Assembly: GCA_944415425.1 (NCBI GenBank)
Contig: CALYBP010000001.1
Location: forward strand, 1 to 64,000
Source: an uncultured Ruminococcus sp.
GTDB lineage: Bacteria; Bacillota; Clostridia; Oscillospirales; Acutalibacteraceae
DNA length: 64,000 nt
Direction of reading: 5' to 3'
Shown here piece after piece: positions 9,235 through 17,795 of the stretch. The notes below the pieces were generated by a model that was not told where the DNA came from, did not search any database, and was given only the letters and a program-made list of their open reading frames with translations. Position numbers and translations under genes: made by a program. Within the stretch, counting starts at the first letter, position 1. Each line of letters begins with the position of its first letter.

Positions 9235-10308
9235 TTATTGTGTCAGTATTTTTTGTATAGCTGTACAGTCGGACACAGAAATAGTGCCGTCACAATCAAC
9301 ATCAGATATACTTAACTGATTATCACTTAAAGTGATAAGTCGACACAAATATTTTTGAAGAATGGTTGCGTCGGATATAGTAATTATTCCGTCTCCGTCA
9401 ATATCTCCTATGACGGTGTTTTCCTCGGAACTGTCAGGAACATCTGGTGTGTTTTCGTTAGTCGGTTCTGTGGAGACTGTGGGAACAGTCTCACCGTTAA
9501 CATCCGGAACCGTCGTCATAGCAGTAGTAGGCTGTATAGTCGGCTGTGTTTCCGTTGCAGAAGCTATATAAATACAATAATCAAGACACACCCAGCCATT
9601 TGTTCCGTTATATGATGTGTATCCCCAGTTTGAATCGGTTTTTGTAACGGTAAGTGTAACGCCGTCGGGAATTGCTCCTATTGTGCCGTAGCTTGTCCCG
9701 GGACCGCTTCTCATATTGAGGTAATCGTCAACATTTGTCTTGTAAACGCCTGTCGCAGAATCTTCGGCGTCATACGCTTCGCTGATGTATATATAGCCGT
9801 CAAAATTCCACCAGCTTGCTCCGCCTGCGTTTTTATCGTCTGTGCTTGCGTAACTGAGATAAAAATTAGTGCCGTTCCAAGCGGAGTTAGAAAATGTGAT
9901 CTGTCCGTTTTCTATTTTTTCCACTACCGCAACATGACCGCCGCCTCCGTCATAGTGCCAGCAGGCAACCGCGCCCAATTTCGGAGTCTGACCGTAGCTG
10001 TAATATCCGTTAGACTTGTTATAGCCGTACCAGTCCTCAGCGTTTCCCCACGAGAGCTTAGGTTCGGTTTTGAGTATTTCATACGCTCTTCCGAAAGCGT
10101 AAGCGGTACAGTTTGGCATACCGTATCCCCATTTGTAAAACGGGTTAATATCGCTGTAATAATATTTGTTTGTTGCCGAGGGGGCCGAAAGACGGGGAGT
10201 AAAGTTTGTGGCCGCACTCGCAAAAATAGATATAGAAAATACAGTTGTGAAAAGAACGGCAACTGCAATTATTATTGCGTTAATTCTCCTTAAAACAAAA
10301 ACTCTCAA
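9235..10308 (-). CDS. secreted CHAP-SH3b cell-wall hydrolase with type I dockerin
   Basis: This 357-residue exported protein has four parts. A signal peptide (about 1-32) has a long hydrophobic core ending in ASAA. A CHAP amidase/endopeptidase domain (about 50-170) has its cysteine in GMPNCTAYAFGRAYE and its histidine in GGGGHVAVVE. A bacterial SH3 domain (about 180-245) contains LNMRSGPGTSY. After a Thr/Pro linker comes a C-terminal dockerin (about 300-357) with two Ca-binding F-hand repeats, DIDGDGIITISDA and DVDCDGTISVSDC. Dockerins plug into cohesins of cellulosomes or amylosomes. The start appears to be TTG after GAAAGGATG. The protein probably cleaves peptidoglycan and is displayed through a scaffoldin. 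Confidence 0.92.
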   Translation of the reverse strand: MRVFVLRRINAIIIAVAVLFTTVFSISIFASAATNFTPRLSAPSATNKYYYSDINPFYKWGYGMPNCTAYAFGRAYEILKTEPKLSWGNAEDWYGYNKSNGYYSYGQTPKLGAVACWHYDGGGGHVAVVEKIENGQITFSNSAWNGTNFYLSYASTDDKNAGGASWWNFDGYIYISEAYDAEDSATGVYKTNVDDYLNMRSGPGTSYGTIGAIPDGVTLTVTKTDSNWGYTSYNGTNGWVCLDYCIYIASATETQPTIQPTTAMTTVPDVNGETVPTVSTEPTNENTPDVPDSSEENTVIGDIDGDGIITISDATILQKYLCRLITLSDNQLSISDVDCDGTISVSDCTAIQKILTQ

Positions 10309-10497
10309 AATAACATCCTTTCATTAAAATAAAAATAGTTTTCTGCGTATATTTTTTAAAGATTACTATTCTGTAACCTTTGTAGGTAATTTTAACATAC
10401 AAAAAATAAAAAATCAAAGATTATTTGCAATGATAAAGGATATTTTTCAGCAATATTTTGATATAAATTATACAATAATGCGAAAAAACATACATTC

Positions 10498-10529
10498 AAG
10501 GCAAATGTGCAGTCACACCCGCTTGCCTT
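10498..10529 (-). terminator. probable terminator of the FtsX permease gene
   Basis: A 7-bp outer stem (10498-10504 with 10523-10529) encloses a small GTG/CAC inner stem. On the minus strand it is followed by TGAATGTATGTTTTTT, a late U-tract. It lies just past the permease stop codon. Confidence 0.6.
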
Positions 10530-10550
10530 AGAATAGCCGGTTATAAATAT

Positions 10551-13500
10551 TTATTCATAGCTTTTAAGACTTTCAACCATATTTACAGATTTTATTTTAA
10601 AATTCATCGCAGCATTTACAAGAATAGAAAATACAAAGGTGAGCATGGCGGCAAAAATGTACGAAGTAGCATAAATGTCGCGTCCAAACATAATATTGTC
10701 AACCTCAACCGTTTTAACAATAAATCCTGTGAGGAATAAGCCCATAACAAGTCCTACGGCTATTCCGAGTAATGTAAGAATAATATTTTCCTTGTAAATA
10801 AACGAAGATGTTTCTCGGTTGTTAAATCCTAAAACTTTGAATGTGGCAATTTCCCTGATACGCTCGGCTATATTTATGCTTGTAAGATTGTACAGCACGA
10901 CAAACGCAAGCGCCGCAGCGGATATAATCATAACAAGCACAACAAGATTCAGCGAATCAAGCATATTTTCAAAGTCCTCTATGCTTGTTTTTATAAATGT
11001 AACCGCCACTACCCTGTCATCGCTCAGCAGCTCTGAGCTTAAAGCGTTTGTTGCCTTGTCGGAAGTGTCTTTAAGCTGAATGTCAAGCATATTATACACG
11101 GGTTCTTTCTCAAATAACGAGGTATAAAGTTTTGGAGTCATATAAATATAATTCTGAATATACTGTTCAAAAACGCCGCAAACTTTTACTTCTGCATTAC
11201 CCTCGTTACAGCTTAGCTTTATTGTATCTCCGACCTTTATTCCCAGCTCATCCGAAAGCTTTTCGTTAATAAGGACCCCGTCATCGGTTAAATCAAGGTT
11301 GTTTTTGTACTTTCTTGTGTGCAAAGAAATAATTGACTCAAGGTTTTGGGGAACCTGCGGTACTGAAATGTATGTGTCGGTGTCCTTTGTTTTTTGACCG
11401 AAGTCAACACATGCATCAAGCTGCATAAAAAGCATATAGTTTTCTATATTTTTGTTTTCGTCTGCTGAATCGGTGAGGTATGAAAGATCTTGTTCGCTTC
11501 CCCCGTTTTCAGGGATAACAACCGCGTCGTATTTATAGATTGTTTCAAACTGATCTTTTGTCAGCGGATCAAAGCTGTTTAGCAGACCGAATGCGGAAAC
11601 GATGAGAGCCGTGCATCCCGCAACGCCTATTACGGTCATACACAGCCTTGACTTATATCTGAGCAGATTTCTTGCCGTAAGCTTAGCCGTAAAACCGAAT
11701 CTGTTCCAAAGGGGAGTAATATACTCGAGTATAATTCGTTTGCCTGCTTTTGGCGCTTTAGGGCGCATGGCCTCAGCCGGCTTGTGTGCAAGGGAGCGCA
11801 TACAAACCCCGACCGAAACGGCGGTTGTGCATATAATCGCCGACGCTGTTGCTGCAACAATGCTGATGTAATCAAGCTTTAAAGTAATATCACCTATATA
11901 ATACATCATTTGGTACGCATTGTATATTATAAACGGAAGAGTGCTGATGCCCAGAATTATACCGATTGCACTTCCCAAAACAGCCGCGGTAAGAGAGTAA
12001 ATTACAAATTCTCCTATTATGTTTTTGTTGCTGTAACCAAGAGCTTTGAGAGTGCCGATTTCCGTTCGCTTCTCGTCAATAAGACGGGTCATTGTTGTAA
12101 CGCACACAAGAACCGCCACCAAAAGGAAAAACAGCGGGAACACGCCTGCAACAGCGTTAAGTCTGTCAGCGTTCTGTGAAAAACTCGAATATCCCGGGTT
12201 ATCATCTCGGGTAAATACATACCATTCGGGTTCGTATAAGTTGTCAAGCTCCTCTTGAGCGTCGGTTATCTCAGCTTCTGCTTTTTGAAATTCGTCATCA
12301 GCTTTTGATTTTTCAGACTCATATTCATTTTTTGCGTCGCTAAGTTTTTTGCTTCCGTCTGTTTTTTGAGCCTCAAGCTCCTTTACACCGCTTTCGTACT
12401 GTTCCTGTGCGTCGTTAAGCTCGTTTTCCGCATCTAAAAGCTTGTTGTATCCGTTTGTTTTTTGAGCTTCCAGCTCGTTTTTTCCCGCTTCAAGCATAGC
12501 CTGACCGCTTTTTATTTCGTCATATGCCTTGTCAAGGCGGGACTGCCCTTCTGATTTTTGGCTGTCAAGCTGTGATTGCATTATGTCAAGATCTTCCTTG
12601 TTTTTCTCAAATTCCGAAACGACATTACCATACTGTTCATTAAGGCTGTCAAGACTGTTTTGTGCCTGTTCAAGCTGCAATTTAAGAGCTGCGATTTTAT
12701 CGGGATCTGTTTCTGAAACTATCGCGTTGTTTATTGAATCGACAGCAATCTTTGCCTGTTGTATTGCCGAAACGAGCAAAGGCTCCCGTGATATTTTAAA
12801 CTCATTGTAAGCGGTTTCGTACTGTTTGTATCCGCTGTCAATTTTTTTCTGTGCTTCAGATATTTGTAAATTAAAATCCGCCTTTGATTTTTCGTATTCT
12901 GCCTCTGCGTTTTTAAGCTGTGCTTCCTGATTGACAATTTCTTCTTCTGCGGCGGAAATTTGTGCGTAATATTCGTCTTTGGAGGTTTCAAGCTGTTTTA
13001 GTCCGTCATCTATTTGCGCTTTTGCGCTGTCAAGCTGTTTTTGAGCGTCATTTATTTTTTGTTCAAATTCATTTTCTGAGGATTCAAGCTTGTTTTTTGC
13101 ATAATCAAGCTTTTTTTCTGCTTCGGATTTATTTTCCTCGTATTGCTTTTTTGCGTCGTCAAGCTCATTTTTTGCCTTTTGGATGAAGTCTTTGTCAAAG
13201 GCTTCACACCGAGCGTTTGCGGTTTTTTCCAAAACTCTTGAAAGCTTGTCCGACTGCGAGTCGTATTCATCGGTGTACGGATGGCAGTTTTTTGAAAAAT
13301 CAGCTTTTACATAGAGTTCTGTATAACGTTCACTTATAAAGTTTTCATCAGACACATACATAAATTCGCTTATTTCGCCGTCACCGATAGTTGTGTTGCC
13401 CCTTTGGTAGGAAATATAAAGCGGAGAGTCCGCCTTGCCGACAACGGTGTACTCAAAGCGGCCGAGTTGGTCGGTTAAATCGGAATCTCCGGCTTTTTCG

Positions 13501-13970
13501 GAAAAAACAATTTTATCGCCGATTTCGTGTTTTACTCCGCCTATTGATCCATACTCAACAACTATTTCGTTTTCTTTTTCGGGCAGCCTGCCCTCTTTTA
13601 AAACAACGGAGTTCATCTTTTCGCTGCCGCCGTATGCTTTTGGAAGCGCAATAAGGCGCACAACACTACCGCCGGATTTACCTGTTGTTTGAAGATCGCA
13701 GTAATACGACGGCATAACAGATGAAACGCCTTTTGTGTTTTTAACCGCTTCTATATCATCGATGTCAAATCCGACATTTGAAACAAGCCGATAGTCCATA
13801 AGGTTAGTATCACTGTAATAATCATATGATAACTGATACATTGACGGCACTGTCGCCTTAATTCCCGATAAAAAGCCTACGCCGAGTGCGATGATAGCCA
13901 TTATTGATATAAAACGGGCTTTTGAGTTTTTTATTTCTCTGAATGTATTTTTAATAAGAGATTTTGTCAT
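10551..13970 (-). CDS. FtsX/MacB-like ABC permease with a long extracellular coiled coil
   Basis: This permease has about 1139 residues and two FtsX-type transmembrane blocks. One helix lies at about 20-40 and a three-helix group at about 610-740. A further helix is near 775, and the C-terminal three-helix block spans about 1005-1130. Between the first helix and the middle block is an uninterrupted heptad-rich coiled coil (about 265-585) made of repeated Glu/Lys/Gln-rich units such as QLDSAKAQID. Related clostridial transporters use such stalks for signalling or export at the cell surface. The ATG at 13970 is preferred over one nine codons upstream, but the choice is uncertain. The ATPase gene lies 46 nt upstream, making a two-gene transporter. 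Confidence 0.88.
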   Translation of the reverse strand: MTKSLIKNTFREIKNSKARFISIMAIIALGVGFLSGIKATVPSMYQLSYDYYSDTNLMDYRLVSNVGFDIDDIEAVKNTKGVSSVMPSYYCDLQTTGKSGGSVVRLIALPKAYGGSEKMNSVVLKEGRLPEKENEIVVEYGSIGGVKHEIGDKIVFSEKAGDSDLTDQLGRFEYTVVGKADSPLYISYQRGNTTIGDGEISEFMYVSDENFISERYTELYVKADFSKNCHPYTDEYDSQSDKLSRVLEKTANARCEAFDKDFIQKAKNELDDAKKQYEENKSEAEKKLDYAKNKLESSENEFEQKINDAQKQLDSAKAQIDDGLKQLETSKDEYYAQISAAEEEIVNQEAQLKNAEAEYEKSKADFNLQISEAQKKIDSGYKQYETAYNEFKISREPLLVSAIQQAKIAVDSINNAIVSETDPDKIAALKLQLEQAQNSLDSLNEQYGNVVSEFEKNKEDLDIMQSQLDSQKSEGQSRLDKAYDEIKSGQAMLEAGKNELEAQKTNGYNKLLDAENELNDAQEQYESGVKELEAQKTDGSKKLSDAKNEYESEKSKADDEFQKAEAEITDAQEELDNLYEPEWYVFTRDDNPGYSSFSQNADRLNAVAGVFPLFFLLVAVLVCVTTMTRLIDEKRTEIGTLKALGYSNKNIIGEFVIYSLTAAVLGSAIGIILGISTLPFIIYNAYQMMYYIGDITLKLDYISIVAATASAIICTTAVSVGVCMRSLAHKPAEAMRPKAPKAGKRIILEYITPLWNRFGFTAKLTARNLLRYKSRLCMTVIGVAGCTALIVSAFGLLNSFDPLTKDQFETIYKYDAVVIPENGGSEQDLSYLTDSADENKNIENYMLFMQLDACVDFGQKTKDTDTYISVPQVPQNLESIISLHTRKYKNNLDLTDDGVLINEKLSDELGIKVGDTIKLSCNEGNAEVKVCGVFEQYIQNYIYMTPKLYTSLFEKEPVYNMLDIQLKDTSDKATNALSSELLSDDRVVAVTFIKTSIEDFENMLDSLNLVVLVMIISAAALAFVVLYNLTSINIAERIREIATFKVLGFNNRETSSFIYKENIILTLLGIAVGLVMGLFLTGFIVKTVEVDNIMFGRDIYATSYIFAAMLTFVFSILVNAAMNFKIKSVNMVESLKSYE

Positions 13971-14016
13971 AGTTTCCAATCCCTTGCTGTAATGCATTAT
14001 AATGAAAAATTTTTAC

Positions 14017-14718
14017 CTACCACTCTATTTCATCAATACTTTTCGGACCGGGATTATATTCATCCCTTACAATTTTTCCGCTTTTCATCTCGATTATATG
14101 GTCAGCCATAGGAGTTATGGCACCGTTGTGTGTGATAAGTACAACTGTCATTCCCTCTTTTTTGCAGGTTTCCTGCAAGAGCTTTAAAATCTGCTTGCCT
14201 GTATTGTAATCAAGAGCTCCCGTAGGTTCGTCGCAGAGTAACAGCTTGGGACGTTTCGCAAGTGCCCTTGCGATAGATACTCTCTGCTGTTCTCCGCCCG
14301 ATAGCTGGGAGGGAAAATTGTTGATTCGTTCAGTAAGACCTACGCTGTCAAGCGCCTTTATACTGTCCATGGGATTTTTACAAATCTGAGCCGCAAGCTC
14401 AACATTTTCTTTTGCCGTGAGATTTTGAACGAGGTTGTAAAACTGAAAAACAAAGCCTATGTCGTATCTTCTGTATTCAATAAGCTGTTTTTCATTGAAT
14501 TTGCTTATATCGTTTCCGTTCACAATTACAGAACCTTCGCTGCTGCTGTCCATTCCTCCGAGAATATTTAAAACAGTCGTTTTTCCTGCTCCAGAAGCGC
14601 CCACAACAACTGCAAATTCACCCTGTTTTATGCAAAATGAAATGCCGTCTACGGCGTTGATTGTGATTTCGCCCATAGTGTAACGCTTATAAACATTTTT
14701 AAACTCCACAAGATTCAT
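14017..14718 (-). CDS. ABC transporter ATPase partner of the FtsX permease
   Basis: This 233-residue ATP-binding subunit is of the LolD/MacB type. Walker A is GASGAGKTT (about residues 39-47), the signature is [15 protein letters not shown] (about 138-152), Walker B is [12 protein letters not shown] (about 159-170), and the H-loop is VLITHN. The second ATG was chosen because AAAGGGG is correctly spaced to it; the first ATG is too close. It directly precedes the large permease, and together they form a mechanotransmission-type exporter or signalling complex. The substrate is unknown. Confidence 0.93.
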   Translation of the reverse strand: MNLVEFKNVYKRYTMGEITINAVDGISFCIKQGEFAVVVGASGAGKTTVLNILGGMDSSSEGSVIVNGNDISKFNEKQLIEYRRYDIGFVFQFYNLVQNLTAKENVELAAQICKNPMDSIKALDSVGLTERINNFPSQLSGGEQQRVSIARALAKRPKLLLCDEPTGALDYNTGKQILKLLQETCKKEGMTVVLITHNGAITPMADHIIEMKSGKIVRDEYNPGPKSIDEIEW

Positions 14719-14819
14719 AAACATTCCCCTTTGTGTATTATGGGTGTTGTATAATTATAGCATTTAATTTCAATGTATTCAACGGATTTAAGGTGAAAAA
14801 TAGGTGAATAAAAATTAAC

Positions 14820-14848
14820 TTGACATATTTCTTATTTTCTGATACGAT
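14820..14848 (+). promoter_or_regulatory. sigma-A promoter of the MATE leader
   Basis: TTGACA (14820-14825), a 17-bp spacer and TACGAT (14843-14848). Transcription would begin near 14855, immediately ahead of the riboswitch. Confidence 0.75.
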
Positions 14849-14857
14849 ACCATCTGA

Positions 14858-14940
14858 ACATCGGAGGGTGAATAACCGAGAAGTTATCAGCCGGATAAGA
14901 TGACAGGTGAAATTCTTGTTTTCTTATTCGGCTTTTGTTT
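14858..14940 (+). promoter_or_regulatory. candidate guanidine-IV (mepA-type) riboswitch with terminator
   Basis: The short leader of a MATE efflux gene folds as P1 (TCGG/CCGA, 14861-14877) with a G-rich loop, then P2 (TTATC/GATAA, 14884-14898) with loop AGCCG that could kiss the G-rich loop. The 3' arm of P2 is also the 5' arm of an 11-bp terminator (14890-14900 with 14922-14932, then a U-rich tail), so the two structures exclude each other. Two loops capable of kissing, competition with a terminator, and a MATE gene downstream fit the guanidine-IV (mepA) class as I know it. I could not check the family consensus base by base. An ON switch is inferred. Confidence 0.6.
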
Positions 14941-15026
14941 ATTAAGAGTATTTTACGGCATACTTTGTTTATCTATGCTTTATTCCTTACGCTGAATACT
15001 AAGAATTGTACAGAAAGGAAATTGTT

Positions 15027-16370
15027 GTGAAACAGGTAAAAGAAGTAAATCTTACTGAGGGTAATATTTTAAAATCGCTTATTTCTTTTGCTTTTCCTGT
15101 GTTGTGCGCCCTGTTTTTGCAGGCAATGTACGGTGCGGCTGACCTTATTATTGTGGGACAGTTTGCTGGAACCAATGAACAGTCAGGCGTTGCGACAGGG
15201 AGCCAGCTGCTCAATATGATTACCATGGTCATAACCGGATTAACAATGGGAGTAACCGTATTTGTAGGTAATGCAATAGGCTCAAACGACAGAGAAAGAG
15301 CAAGCAAGGGAATAGGCAGCGGAATTGCAGTATTTGCCGTTGTAGCTGTTGCCGTTACAGTTATAATTGTTCCGAGCAGCGACATATTAACGGTTGTTAT
15401 GCACGCTCCGAAGGAGGCGGTTGCTCAAACAAGCGGATATGTTAGGATATGTGGTATCGGTACGGTGTTTATTGTCGCTTATAATGTAATGGGTGCTATT
15501 TTCAGAGGCGTCGGCGACTCAAAAACACCGCTTGTTACCGTTGCTGTTGCGTGTGTAATTAATATTACGGCGGATTTGATTTTAGTAGGTTTGTTCGGGT
15601 TAGGCGCCGTTGGCGCGGCTATTGCAACCGTTACGGCGCAGGCAATCAGCGTGATCTGTTCTCTCTGGTTTATAGGAAAAAAGAATTTGCCGTTTGATTT
15701 TTCTTTAAAATATATCCGCTTTGACGGAGTTAGTGTAAAGCGAATTTTGTTTGTCGGAATACCTATTGCGCTGCAGGAACTGCTCGTCCAGTTTTCCTTT
15801 TTGTTTATTCAGGTTGTTGTCAACGGTATGGGTGTAACGGCGTCTGCCGCTGCGGGAGTGGCGGAAAAAGTATGCATATTCTTAATGCTTGTGGCGTCTG
15901 CTTATATGCAGTCTATTTCTGCTTTTGTAGCACAAAACAACGGTGCGGGCCGCTTTGACCGCTCAAGAAGCGCTTTGTTTTACGGAATTAAAACAGCATT
16001 TGTTTCGGGCTGCATAATGGGTACTCTGGCGTTTTTTGCAGGAAATATACTGTCTATGGCTTTTTCAAACGAGGCAAGCGTTATAGCAGCATCTCATGAT
16101 TATCTGAAAGCGTACGCTATCGACTGTTTGCTTACCGCCGTGCTGTTTTGCTTTGTAGGCTTTTTCAACGGATGCTCAAAGACGGTGTTTGTTATGATTC
16201 AGAGCTTGATAGGTGCGTTTGTTGTAAGAATACCTGTCGTTTATATTATGAGTCAAATCGGAGTTACTTCGCTGTTTTATATCGGGCTTGCAACGCCCGT
16301 ATCGTCGGTTGCCGAAATAATTATGTGTATAATTGCTTACCGGATTTATAAAGTCAGAAGAAAAATATAG
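15027..16370 (+). CDS. MATE-family multidrug/guanidinium efflux transporter
   Basis: This 447-residue integral membrane protein belongs to the MATE (NorM/DinF/MepA) branch. About twelve hydrophobic helices are arranged as two similar halves, beginning with ALFLQAMYGAADLIIVGQFAG. These pumps extrude cationic compounds using Na+ or H+ gradients. The start is taken as GTG at 15027 after AGAAAGGAA; a TTG seven codons earlier is open but lacks a ribosome site. The leader carries the candidate guanidine-IV switch, which suggests guanidinium or a related cation as substrate. Confidence 0.92.
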   Translation: MKQVKEVNLTEGNILKSLISFAFPVLCALFLQAMYGAADLIIVGQFAGTNEQSGVATGSQLLNMITMVITGLTMGVTVFVGNAIGSNDRERASKGIGSGIAVFAVVAVAVTVIIVPSSDILTVVMHAPKEAVAQTSGYVRICGIGTVFIVAYNVMGAIFRGVGDSKTPLVTVAVACVINITADLILVGLFGLGAVGAAIATVTAQAISVICSLWFIGKKNLPFDFSLKYIRFDGVSVKRILFVGIPIALQELLVQFSFLFIQVVVNGMGVTASAAAGVAEKVCIFLMLVASAYMQSISAFVAQNNGAGRFDRSRSALFYGIKTAFVSGCIMGTLAFFAGNILSMAFSNEASVIAASHDYLKAYAIDCLLTAVLFCFVGFFNGCSKTVFVMIQSLIGAFVVRIPVVYIMSQIGVTSLFYIGLATPVSSVAEIIMCIIAYRIYKVRRKI

Positions 16371-16390
16371 TAGATTGTAAAATAAAAAAG

Positions 16391-16425
16391 TCCCTGTATG
16401 CTTCAAAGAGCTTACGGGGATTTTT
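16391..16425 (+). terminator. intrinsic terminator of the MATE gene
   Basis: An 11-bp stem with one mismatch and one G-T pair (16391-16401 with 16410-16420) is followed by TTTTT. Confidence 0.85.
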
Positions 16426-16430
16426 AGCGT

Positions 16431-16530
16431 AAAAAGTTGAGTTCATCGACATGCAATTCGAGCGGACAGGTTAATATTATCAAACTTTCTTTGCCCGACT
16501 GTTTTCGAGCAATTTCCTATAAAGAAAAAA
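16431..16530 (+). repeat. dispersed intergenic repeat, copy A
   Basis: This is a ~100-bp unit bounded by short A-runs. It is about 86% identical to copy B (46922-47022) and roughly 70% identical to copy C on the other strand (34157-34256). It contains a terminal hairpin (GTTGA/TCGAC, 16436-16450), a near-palindrome around TTAATATTATCAA, and a TTCGAGC motif repeated near 16458 and 16504. Its right end meets the U-tract of the lysC terminator. No open frame is seen. Confidence 0.85.
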
Positions 16531-16552
16531 TCAGGCAAGCTTGGCTTGCCTG
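16530..16552 (-). terminator. intrinsic terminator of lysC
   Basis: On the minus strand a 9-bp stem CAGGCAAGC/GCTTGCCTG with a 3-nt loop is followed by ATTTTTTCTTTAT. That U-tract coincides with the edge of repeat copy A. Confidence 0.88.
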
Positions 16553-16568
16553 ATAACTTCTAATCGAA

Positions 16569-17774
16569 TCAGTCAAAGAATTTTGAGTGAATAGCGGCAA
16601 CAGCCTTATCAGCGTCTTCAACATCAATGAGAACAGAAACCTTGATTTCGCTTGTGCTGATCATCTGAATGTTAACCTGTGCGTCATAGAGAGCCTCAAA
16701 CATCTTTGTAGCAACGCCTGCGTGGCTTTCCATTCCTGCACCGACAATAGAAATTTTAGCAACATTGTCGTCATAAAGAATTTCAGCGGCACCGAGGTTT
16801 TCCATATAATCCTTGAGGCACTCAACCGCTTCGTTGCCTCTGTCTTTTGCTACGGTAAAGCTTATATCCTTTTTGCCGTCGTGACCGATTGACTGGAGGA
16901 TAATATCAACATTAATATCCTTTGCCGAAAGTTTTGAGAACATTTTAAAAGCAAGACCGGGAAGGTTCGGAATACCTGTAACAGAAATTCTTGCTACCTC
17001 TGTATCTTTAGCAACACCGCTGATTAACATTTTCTCCATTTTTGTTTTCTCCTTTACAATAGTACCCGAAGCCTTTGCCATACTTGAAAGTACTTCAAGC
17101 TCAATGTTATATTTTTTAGCCATCTCAACCGAACGGTTGTTAAGAACCTGAGCTCCCAAAGTTGCAAGCTCAAGCATTTCATCATAAGATATTTCCTTTA
17201 GTTTCTTAGCGTTTTTAACTTTTCTCGGATCAGCCGTGTAGACGCCCTCAACATCTGTGTAAATCTGACACAAATCAGCGTGCATTGAAGCAGCAATTGC
17301 TACTGCGCTGGTATCTGAGCCGCCTCTTCCGAGAGTAGTGATGTCACCGTATTTGGAAATGCCCTGGAATCCTGCGACTATCACAATGTTTTTCTTATCA
17401 AGCTCGCTTTTGATTCTCGAAGCGTCTACTCTTTTGATTCTTGCGCTTGTGTGCGCCGAAGTTGTTTCAAAGCCTGCCTGCCAGCCCAGCAGTGATACTG
17501 CGTGGTAGCCGAGTTTCTCAATAGCCATAGCAAGAAGCGCAATAGAAATCTGTTCGCCTGCCGCAAGAAGCATATCTTTTTCTCTTTTTGAAGCGTTGGG
17601 ATTGATCTCCTGAGCCTTTTCGATAAGGTCATCAGTAGTGTCGCCCTGCGCTGATACAACGACCACTACATCGTTGCCCTTAGCAAATGTGTCTGTCACG
17701 ATTTTTGCGACATTCATAACACGCTCGGCGTTTGCAACAGAGCTGCCGCCGAATTTTTGAACTATCAAACTCAT
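16569..17774 (-). CDS. lysC: aspartate kinase
   Basis: This 401-residue enzyme phosphorylates aspartate, the first step to lysine, threonine, methionine and diaminopimelate. The N-terminal kinase motif is VQKFGGSSVANAER. The FTTLGRGGSDTSA-type segment reads ITTLGRGGSDTSAVA (about 149-163). Two C-terminal ACT domains (about 265-401) imply feedback inhibition by an end product. The ATG at 17774 follows GAGGAG at workable spacing; the ATG three codons earlier is too close to it. It lies 21 nt after hom, so the pair forms a threonine/lysine-branch operon. Confidence 0.96.
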   Translation of the reverse strand: MSLIVQKFGGSSVANAERVMNVAKIVTDTFAKGNDVVVVVSAQGDTTDDLIEKAQEINPNASKREKDMLLAAGEQISIALLAMAIEKLGYHAVSLLGWQAGFETTSAHTSARIKRVDASRIKSELDKKNIVIVAGFQGISKYGDITTLGRGGSDTSAVAIAASMHADLCQIYTDVEGVYTADPRKVKNAKKLKEISYDEMLELATLGAQVLNNRSVEMAKKYNIELEVLSSMAKASGTIVKEKTKMEKMLISGVAKDTEVARISVTGIPNLPGLAFKMFSKLSAKDINVDIILQSIGHDGKKDISFTVAKDRGNEAVECLKDYMENLGAAEILYDDNVAKISIVGAGMESHAGVATKMFEALYDAQVNIQMISTSEIKVSVLIDVEDADKAVAAIHSKFFD

Positions 17775-17795
17775 GTACTCCATACTCCTCTTTTA

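Noticed and set aside
12250-13200. Possible tandem DNA repeat array or CRISPR-like periodicity
   Set aside because: The periodicity is imperfect and in frame, and it encodes the heptad coiled coil of the FtsX permease; there are no constant repeats with unique spacers.
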